Part shown: positions 63,715-64,000 of the stretch, piece by piece
How positions within the stretch are numbered: position 1 is the first letter of the stretch
Layout of the letters: each line of letters opens with the position of its first letter
Source: Clostridium pasteurianum
GTDB lineage: Bacteria; Bacillota; Clostridia; Clostridiales; Clostridiaceae
Reading direction: 5' to 3'
Length of the DNA stretch: 64,000 bases
Assembly (NCBI RefSeq): GCF_001705235.1
Contig: NZ_MCGV01000001.1
Location: forward strand, 1,736,001-1,800,000
Position numbers and translations under genes: made by a program
Notes under the pieces: generated by a model
Seen by the model: only the letters and a program-made list of their open reading frames with translations
Database searches by the model: none
Told to the model about the DNA's origin: nothing

Positions 63715-64000
63715 TTATTTTAATTTATTTGATAATGCATTGATTGACTTTGTCATTTCTATCATTTCAGTAATCAGATTTTTTTCTGATATCGTTGTCA
63801 TGAGTTGATCTTGCGCATGTACAAATAGTATTGAGACCTTTAAAGGTTCACCGCTTGCTTCCTTTTGGAGCATTGAAGTTTGTATATCATGAGCATTTCC
63901 TATTGCATCGTTAGCCTGTTTTATCAAACCATCTATCTCATCATATTTTTCTTCTCTCGCCTTAGTAAGTGCTTCATACATGTAATTTCTAGCATCACCG
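63715..64000 (-). CDS. celC: PTS lactose/cellobiose-family enzyme IIA (partial, start outside window)
   Basis: The reading frame continues upstream of the visible ATG (63979-63981) to the right edge, and the residues GDARNYMYEALTKARE match the start of the IIA domain before an internal Met. The true start lies beyond 64000; the visible part is 95 codons of about 105. Active-site region LFVHAQDQLMTTIS near the C-terminus carries the phospho-His. It hands phosphate to IIB, 18 bases downstream. Confidence 0.93.
   Translation of the reverse strand, partial: GDARNYMYEALTKAREEKYDEIDGLIKQANDAIGNAHDIQTSMLQKEASGEPLKVSILFVHAQDQLMTTISEKNLITEMIEMTKSINALSNKLK

Overview
The window is a low-GC, densely coded Firmicute chromosome segment. 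Gene content and order point to Clostridium cluster I, very probably Clostridium acetobutylicum or a close relative: a scrT-scrA-scrB sucrose PTS operon under RAT antitermination, ispF beside a chemoreceptor, an orphan PAS histidine kinase, a cellobiose PTS operon, and a kinase/FHA/EssC cluster. The species is inferred from remembered gene order, not from a search. Most genes lie on the minus strand, so the operons read right to left.

Layout: (a) 1-5.3 kb: an SOS-controlled gene cut by the left edge, DegV, a small Cys-rich protein, an orphan histidine kinase and a polysaccharide deacetylase. (b) 5.3-9.6 kb: ispF, a membrane chemoreceptor, a soluble PocR-type chemoreceptor, a candidate small RNA with its own promoter and terminator, and a YitT-family membrane protein. 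(c) 9.6-13.8 kb: a decayed stretch with long palindromic repeats, an IS3-type transposase remnant, a broken HD/GHKL gene, an AraC/GyrI regulator, an ECF-S-like membrane protein. (d) 13.8-19.4 kb: a CPBP protease and the sucrose operon; two RAT/terminator switches and a promoter with a cre-like site are visible, and no fructokinase gene is present. (e) 19.4-24.7 kb: a six-gene operon with a degenerate M50-like membrane protein, response regulator, BcrA-type ATPase, two ABC-2 permeases and a histidine kinase, resembling peptide-antibiotic sensing and resistance modules. (f) 24.8-26.7 kb: a phosphatase, a higher-GC structured repeat element, a small secreted protein and an ArsC/Spx-like protein.

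(g) 26.8-48.2 kb: a large type VII (ESX/WXG100) secretion locus: EssC with FHA domains and three ATPase domains, a YukD-like protein, three WXG100 proteins, two effector-like proteins, several TPR proteins, and a Ser/Thr kinase, PP2C phosphatase, FHA membrane protein and small membrane protein. I recognise no EsaA, EssA or EssB. The small protein's tail carries three D-T-x-x-[I/L] motifs, so phosphothreonine-FHA signalling is a plausible organising principle. A divergent gene encodes a large anchored protein with three 174-residue repeats.

(h) 48.5-50.6 kb: a KDG-kinase-like sugar kinase and a LacI regulator, with related operators in front of both. (i) 50.8-59.9 kb: an apparently complete, atypical lanthipeptide gene cluster: GT1-like glycosyltransferase, LanC, a 55-residue precursor missing from the supplied ORFs, a GT2 glycosyltransferase, full-length class I LanB, and a C39-peptidase ABC transporter. 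A class I LanB/LanC pair with a Gly-Gly leader, C39 exporter and two glycosyltransferases suggests a glycosylated class I lanthipeptide. (j) 60-64 kb: a small unknown protein and a cellobiose-type PTS operon running off the right edge.

The strongest candidates for something undescribed are the glyco-lanthipeptide cluster, the phospho-regulated type VII locus with its threonine-rich-tail protein, the palindromic repeat family and the candidate small RNA.
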